64,000 nt of DNA from Malachius bipustulatus (Eukaryota; Arthropoda; Insecta; Coleoptera; Melyridae), in NCBI GenBank assembly GCA_910589415.1, contig OU342630.1, positions 42,812,012 through 42,876,011 on the forward strand, in the 5' to 3' direction. The notes under the pieces are model-generated. The model saw only the letters and a list, made by a program, of their open reading frames with translations. It made no database searches and was not told the origin of the DNA. Both the position numbers and the translations under genes were made by a program. This document shows, one piece after another, positions 57,626 to 64,000 of this stretch (positions are counted from its first letter, which is position 1; each line of letters opens with the position of its first letter).

Positions 57626-58290
57626 CAGGGTTATTCACTCACGGTATACGGGACGGACGATCATGGCTGTATCCCTTAATTTTAAGAAAATTTTGTATTT
57701 AGAAAGGATATAGTCTCGTTAAAGGGACATTTTAAAGTTATATTCATAATGTAAATGTAGTGTTCCAAAAAAATATGAAACATATCAAAGTTATGGTTTT
57801 TAATGGCATGCTCCTATGTTATTGCATTTATAACAAGTGAAAATCACAATTTCCGAAGTTCATGTTAGTGTACAACAGAAGCAGCTCTGAATATTGGAAA
57901 AAGACTTACATGTCCCTGTTTTAACTTTTTATGTTCTATCCTATGGTACAGACAGAAACATTTATGTACTATTTCTGTTTTTTGTTTATTTTTATTTAGC
58001 AACACGCTGAGAAATCTTAGATTTTTTTATTACCCTGTATAAACATTTCATCTACACCATAGAATACACCAAGTTAAAATAGGGACATGGAAGCCGTTTT
58101 CCTATATCTTGAGCCATTTTCGTTGTACGGAGCCTGGAACTGAAAATGGCGATTTTCACTTGTTTATAACTCAAAAACTACTAATTTTAAACTCCAACTG
58201 TGGAAACCAATCTTTTTTTTTCTTCTCAGACAATCTAAAAATGCAATAACATAGGAGCATGCCATTGAATATAAGGTAACTTTGATATTG
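57626..58290. mobile_element. Palindromic MITE, right end lost
   Basis: The left end is tacagggttattcactcacg. Inverted pairs are 'aatggcatgctcctatgtta' (about 57811) with 'taacataggagcatgccatt' (about 58245), and 'acatgtccctgttttaac' (about 57909) with 'gttaaaatagggacatgg' (about 58074). The centre is near 58000. The right arm stops near 58290 before reaching the complementary end, close to the 3' end of a LINE. It appears truncated. Confidence 0.7.
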
Positions 58291-58439
58291 TGAGGCGCGT
58301 AAAGTCCTGGCTTAACGACGAGCGGCAGGAAGGACTGCCGAGCGAGATGGCGAGTTATGAAGGTTCGCGAGCAGTCCTCAAAAAGCATATCAGGAACAGA
58401 GAGCATATCGGTGGTTTCAAAAACTCTGTTACTCTTGTG

Positions 58440-60115
58440 TTTTATTATTATTATTACAATTTGAAAAGAGTCAAGAAACATTCTATGCGACTCAATGAAA
58501 AACAAAAGAAAATGCCACATATACCTAATAATGTTATACACACAAGTAAAATGCACAAAAATATACAGAGCAAAAAAGAGGGAAAGAGTCAAATTGAACA
58601 TGAATTACCCAATCTAACCGAAGGCAGCCAACCACGCAACACAGCTTCTATCCAGATGATAGGCCAAAGTCGTCCAAGCGACGATTAAAGGCACCGACGC
58701 TTGGAGCGCCGACAACCTCCGGAGGTAGTCGATTCCAAATTTCATAAACTCGGTTTGGCAAGAATTCTTGTCTGAGTCGGGATCTGAAACTCTCCTTAGC
58801 AAGCTTAGATTGATCACCAGTCGGAGATCACAGTCAAATCATTAACAATAATTTGCATGTCCGAAAGAGGATTACCGTATAACTTTAAATCATCTGCAAA
58901 AAGGGCATGTTTAGACCTAATAGAGGTTGACAGGTCAGAAATATACAAAATAAAGAGAATTGGTCCAGGACAGAGCCCTGCGGAACCCCGCTAACCGACT
59001 CTCTGATGGAGGAAAGATCAGATCCAACCCTTACAAAAAAAGTTCTGGATGTTAAGAAATCTTCCAGCTACCTCAGTAACAAACCGCCCACACCGAAATG
59101 GTCCAGCTTGTGAACAAGTCTACGCACTGGCACCCTATCGAAGGCTTTTGAAAAGTCTAGGTATAGGACATCGACGGGCTGCCTGACATCGATGGCACGA
59201 GTCCAGTCGTTCACGCATGTCATCAGGTTGGTAAGAGCCGATCGACCAGGCATGAAACCATGTTACTCGGAAGATATCAAGTTGTTGTCAGTAACAATTG
59301 AAAGAAGTCTGGATACGAAGACCCTTTCAGCCACCTTGGCTATTACAGAGACAAGGCTAATTGGCCTGTAATTGTCAGGGTCTTCCTTGTCGCCCTTCTT
59401 GAATATTGGGGTTACTATAGAATGTCGCCACGGTGTCGGGATCCTGCCATCATCAAAGGATCTCTGAAACACGGAACACAGGGGAGCCAAAATAAGAGTG
59501 GAGCACTTCTTAAGAATGAGAGTGGTTATTCCGTCATCTCCGGGAGATGAGTTAACAGGCAGCCTGGAGATTAGTGATTCAATTTCGTCCACTGAAACCA
59601 TAATATCCGAAAGGAGTGGTGGCTTTCTTGGAGCATTAATAGTCGGGCAGGAACCAAATGGCTCAAGGGAAAATACGGAACAAAATATGTCCGCCAATAT
59701 CTCCACCGATTCAAGATACGAATCAGTCAGCTCTCCTGAGGGCTTCCTCAAGAGAGGCAATGACACCCTAGAGCCGAGCGTAGAGCGAAAGTGTTTATAA
59801 AATCTAAGGCTGGAATTTGAATTAGCTATGTTTTCCTCGTAGACCCGCTTGGCCTCCTGAATATCAGTTGAAAGTGAGTTGGAATAACGTCTGTGGTCAC
59901 GATAATCTGCCTCAGAGTTCTTCGTATGCACGACATAAGGACTAAAGAAACTACATAACCGTCATGTAGGTCGTGTGTGTCGATTTTACCTGCTCAAGGA
60001 TTCCAGCAAAAGAAGACCACATTGAATCCACAGTATCACCGTTCAAACACTTGTCCCATTTCACTATTGAGAGAGATTCCCTCAGACTCGTTTGATAATA
60101 TACCTTTGTTACTCA
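58440..60115 (-). mobile_element. CR1-like non-LTR retrotransposon, 5'-truncated and internally deleted
   Basis: The minus-strand frames run from about 60115 (LRESLSIVKWDKCL, WSSFAGILE) through 59931-59263 (SPGDDGITTLILKK, IPTPWRHSIVTPIFKKGDKE, PDNYRPISLVSVIAK). A stop follows, then GFMPGRSALTNLMTCVN and VLYLDFSKAFDRVP (first Asp), GVPQGSVLGPILF and ALFADDLKLYG (FADD box) down to 58840. It then jumps to the far C-terminal end FLPNRVYEIWNRLPPEVV (58790-58730) and a 3' UTR ending in (TAA)n at about 58440. The expected thumb/connection region is missing, so there is an internal deletion. KKGDK..P.NYRPISL with FADD and a microsatellite tail instead of poly(A) fits CR1-like clades. Confidence 0.85.
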
Positions 60116-62180
60116 TGCCCTTTTGTCTTTAATCTAACAAATTTAGAAGTGGGATAAACCAACGTGATAATGCCTGCAAAAGTTGTAATTGGAAATGGAA
60201 GACTGAAGGAAGACATAGAGTAGAAAACAGAGTGAAGTGATTGCGACAAGTGATATGAAAGAGTTGTTGTTGTGTTACTAGCATCTGTGTGTAAATAAGA
60301 GAACAGCTGATTATTTAGATTTGGAGATTAATAATTGTTATATGTTATAGTTGTGTTAAAGAATAAGGAATTTTGTAAGACTTTCAATTTGGAATTAATA
60401 AATTGTAAGACTGTAACAAAATTATACAACACTCACTCCCTGATATATTTATTTTTTATTTACATACACCTTCCAAAGGATAAGTAAGTAACAGAGTAAC
60501 AAATTATAATTTGTTTTGAGTCTCATATAAAAGAATTTTATTATTTTAATAATAACTGTTGAACGCTTACAAAAACTAATACACGCATAGCATTTATTGA
60601 ACGTTTAAACATTTAACTGCTCTCAGCTCTAGTAAGTATAATGCTCCAGTGAAGCAAAGGGTTCAGTCACATATTTTTTCCACAACAATTTTACACATTA
60701 TAATACAAACTTATTAGGTAGACCTCAAACTCAAACATTTAAAAGTTGTTTTTTCTCGAAATCTGTAATAATAATAATTATTGTAGGGTTGGCTGGAGTC
60801 AGGTTATAACTTACATAGTTTTTTTATGTGATTTTTTCGCTTCAGTAAGTTTATATGGACAGAATGCTTCCACCAAAGCTATAATTGTTGCATGATTTAC
60901 AGTAAATCATATTTAAATAATATTTTATGAAACACCAATTAATTGGTTCCATTCAATAAGGTTGCAAGGTGAATTATATGGCCGTCCGGTAAAAATGTAA
61001 GTTACAACGTTACTCCGGCAAATGCTACAATTTAAACAATTTAAAAATGTATTAATGTACAGGGTGTTCTGTTTAAAATAACGAGTTGATGGCGATTTCC
61101 AGTATAACTGAAAGTGCCTCAGTTTTCAAGATATTTTTATTAGACTTGTGTAATGTTGAAACCGCCTCTTACAAATTTTGGTATTCTATATAAATTTTAT
61201 TTCTGGAGATATGGCTAACTGTCTCTTGTTCTGAAACAGCCTGCATCTCCGTAACTAAAAACATATTTTTTCATTAATTATCATTATTTGACCTAGCTAA
61301 GCTATAATTTCCCAAGTTTAGCATATAGGTTAAGAATCACCCTGAATCTCAAAGTTCCTGATCCAGAAACATCATACTTTGATCATCAAGCTTCAACTTT
61401 CGAAATTCTCTACATCTTATTTTTCAAAACAAGCTTGAATACAAATGTTATCTTATTATAGAAAAAATGCTCTTGCTATATTCCTGTACGTCGTAGTGGC
61501 AATTTAGTCACCACATCCACTTGTAAGACAGTCACATGGTTATGATGAGTATGGCACATGGTCGGCTTACTTTGTTAGAAGAGGCCATTTAGATTTTGCT
61601 GGTCGGCAGGTAACTCACTCGATCTCGGTCTGTACAACGCCTTGCCAGCTGGCCTGAGGGAGCTAAATATTGGTCATTTTCGTGTCAGGCTAAAGAGCCA
61701 GACTTACTCAGCAGAGACTTTTATAGCGTACAGGAATTTCGATAGTCAGTGTCTGTCTGCTGCCTGGAGACCTTTAGTTTATTTGTTAATTGTTATTCAT
61801 GTGGCTACCTAGCGATGTTTTACTGAAGCATCTTTGACTTTTCAACTAGAAAATTGTAAATAAATATTGAACCAATTGCTGTAGATGAAGTAGGTATATT
61901 ATTATTTTGATATTGGGTTTTAGGTTCGTAGGCTTACTATTTTTGTAGTCATTAATTGAAAGTTTGACGTTTCGGGACTGATTAGTCCCTTGATCACATT
62001 TAATTAATAAGAATACAAATAAAAATTATAAAGTAAAATTAAAATAAAAAATAAATGACATTTAGATTTGTGATAGATAAATAGATGACATCTGATTTTG
62101 ACAAATCTAAATGTCAATGACTTTTCAACTTGACATGTTCATGTAGGCTAGGCATATTAGGAAAAAAATTGGCGTTTAAA
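60116..62180. other. AT-rich region with fragments of repeats, no gene recognised
   Basis: At 61060 a solo end tacagggtgttctgtttaaa resembles the palindromic-element termini. At 61480-61730 a pair attcctgtacgtc / gcgtacaggaat brackets a GC-richer 250-bp segment of unknown origin. At 62053-62118 atgacatttagatttgt and acaaatctaaatgtca form a hairpin. No exon of the upstream TCF25-like gene was recognised. Confidence 0.4.
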
Positions 62181-62750
62181 AGAAAGTTTGGCCATAGTTT
62201 TTATTTTCTCACCCTCCACGTTTTGTTTTTAGTCGCTGAACAGGGATTTTAAATTTGCTGGTAAAAAATTTGACCCAGAACTTTGTTTTTTTTTGTCACT
62301 TTATTCATCAAACTTTTCTGACAGCTGATTGGTCTACTACTCAAACCCTACGAACCCTACGAATTTTAAACCAATGACATGTTCCAAAATATACCCCAAT
62401 GGTTATATTTATTGATGAAGACCGGCTTTTTGACTAAATTTTGTCAAGTGAAGTGGTGGTAGAGAGAAAGTGGTGGAACGGTTAGTCTTCCAAAAAAACT
62501 TTATTATAAGAAATATGGGAAATTTTGCTTAAGTACTTCAATTTGGTATAGAGTGAGCTTGTCAAAAAACGCTTTCTCTTTAAGATAAAGGCCAAACACT
62601 GAAAAAAGTGCCAAAGTTTGGGCAAAAAGTGCCAAAAAAACAAAGTTCTGGCCAAATTTTGGTCCGCAAATTTCAAATCGGTGTTCGGAGATTAACTTAC
62701 CCAAAAACATACAGGGTAAGAAAATAAAAACTACAGCAAAACTTTCCTGT
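62181..62750. mobile_element. Inverted-repeat element, about 570 bp
   Basis: gaaagtttggccatagtttttattttctcaccct (ends quoted in part) near 62182-62215 pairs with agggtaagaaaataaaaact...aaaactttc near 62713-62747, at about 80% over 35 bases. There is no coding content. The interior repeats 'tgccaaa' words. Confidence 0.5.
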
Positions 62751-63094
62751 CAGAAAATTCAAAATATAACTCCAGAGTATAATTTGAAGTTTGATGAATA
62801 CGGATATTAGTGGCGACTAACCCTATTAAATAGTCGCTACTAAAAATTATATTGTTTAAAAGAATTTGGATAATAAATTGACAGCTAGAAGTATTGTGGC
62901 ATGTATTGTTGCTAGTGTCTTGGTAGCCAACTAGTTGAAACCCTACTAATAAATTACAGGTGATTATGAAATTGAAAAGTTTACTGTTTTCACAGAGAGA
63001 TAACCAGAAACTGATGAGAACATGCTAGGTCAGGTCATTTATCATTGTTAAATAAAATAGCTATGGATTTAGTGGCCAAAGTATATCTATGACT

Positions 63095-63380
63095 GGCAGG
63101 GATATAGCAACGGAGTAGAAAAATTCATTCTTCAGAGGTGCATATCATGGAGACTTCTGATCTACTCATCGAATACTACCGATCCCCAAAGTTACAACAA
63201 ATTTGACTGGGAACCAATTTACATAAGGAATCTGCGGGTGCTTTTCTAAATTAGCAGTAATAGTTGTACTTAAGGAAAATCGCTTACCGCATTAGCCGTC
63301 TTCTACCAAAGTGCTACTGAGGGATGCCCCACTGTTCCTCTGTTATTAACATGCCTGTATCAATAAAAAAAAAAAACTCT
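63095..63380 (+). repeat. Dispersed repeat, copy 2, with A-rich tail
   Basis: This is the partner of 42690-42830. Beyond the shared part it continues to an A12-type run at about 63365-63378, the look of a retroelement 3' end. No reading frame was recognised. Confidence 0.5.
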
Positions 63381-63514
63381 CGAGTCCTGGGATTTATAAA
63401 AAAGCAAACACAAAGTGGTCCAGTAGGAACCCTGCATAGTCCATACATTTCAGTCAGGTGAACTTATAACCATAGAGATGAAGATATTTTTTCAAAATCT
63501 GTTTGTGGTGATTC

Positions 63515-63718
63515 CTACAATTGACAACTACTGTGAACAATGGAGAATTGAGATTTTTGAGTTCGCAGCAACACTTCCAGCCAGATACTTCTTTTGATAG
63601 ACCGCCCTGTTCGAAGACGATTCAGTGTACTTTTATTGGCAATGAAAACTGAAACAGTTTCCTCTAATTTGTTGATCAAATGCTTAACCGTTAAACAATT
63701 TGGTGTTTTCTTCCCCAT
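63515..63718 (-). pseudogene. Possible transposase-type helix-turn-helix fragment
   Basis: The frame reads TVKHLINKLEETVSVFIANK, STLNRLRTGRS, which resembles the HTH and 'G.V......GRP.TGR' linker found at the N-terminus of mariner-like transposases and DUF4817-type insect proteins. It is short and lacks any catalytic part. Treat as tentative. Confidence 0.35.
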
Positions 63719-64000
63719 TATTACACCAATTCTGCCAACTGTTTCTTCAATTCGTTTTCCATTTTAAAAATAAGTTTTAACAATTATTAGAATGTTCATT
63801 CATTTGTGTATGGCTCCATTTATGATAATCCGTCTGTTGACATAAATATGATGATGAAAGTATGATAATGAAATTTAGAATTATGTAACTAAATTTATTC
63901 TTTTGAACCTACCTTTAATTAATTTTAATTTCACTTTTAGTTATATATATTATTGAACGACATTTGAATAATTTCTACTCCTTTGTATTTTTCTAGCTTA

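Noticed and set aside
58290..58688. 132-codon plus-strand open frame
   Set aside because: It overlaps the 3' part and tail of the minus-strand CR1-like LINE and includes the (TAA)n tail read as tyrosines.

Overview
This is a eukaryotic, almost certainly insect, nuclear window. It is AT-rich, its genes have short GT-AG introns, and it is crowded with transposon families typical of insects (piggyBac, P superfamily, PIF/Harbinger, Penelope-like, non-LTR retrotransposons). A beetle is my best guess, but nothing in the sequence settles the order. No operons, rRNA, tRNA or CRISPR arrays were seen.

Host genes: (1) the 3' end of an ABCB/P-glycoprotein-type transporter (1-844, +); (2) a complete six-exon Arp3 gene (18880 down to 5484, -), 418 codons, with a 10.9-kb intron full of mobile DNA; (3) a C2H2 zinc-finger gene with 13 fingers and a decayed extension (34869-32903, -); (4) a complete five-exon endosomal Qa-SNARE of the syntaxin 7/12 family (38754-41026, +); (5) a complete three-exon ABCF1-type ABC ATPase (51607-46279, -); (6) a first exon resembling TCF25/Nulp1 (53051-53182, +), divergent from ABCF1, whose remainder was not found in the window.

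Mobile layer: a broken I-type LINE with exact 13-bp target duplications (2045-4965); a short P-like element and a multi-repeat TIR element inside the Arp3 intron; a Penelope-like element with GIY-YIG remnants; a five-deep nest just upstream of Arp3 (P superfamily > LINE derivative > Harbinger > an element with a 9-bp duplication > a palindromic element, 19200-28132); a hAT-like MITE in an ABCF1 intron; a MITE with inner repeats in a syntaxin intron; a nearly intact piggyBac with five subterminal palindromes (53539-56150); and a minus-strand CR1-like LINE (about 58440-60115).

The most striking unexplained pattern is a set of nearly full-length palindromic elements (arms of 200-600 bp) that share only a TATACAGGGTG-like end while their bodies look unrelated. 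The host genes look like ordinary housekeeping genes (actin nucleation, endosomal fusion, translation, drug efflux) that are neighbours by chance. Their introns and flanks are where the interest lies. Exon limits were read by eye from splice signals and reading-frame continuity. Family names come from recognised motifs and no database search was run.
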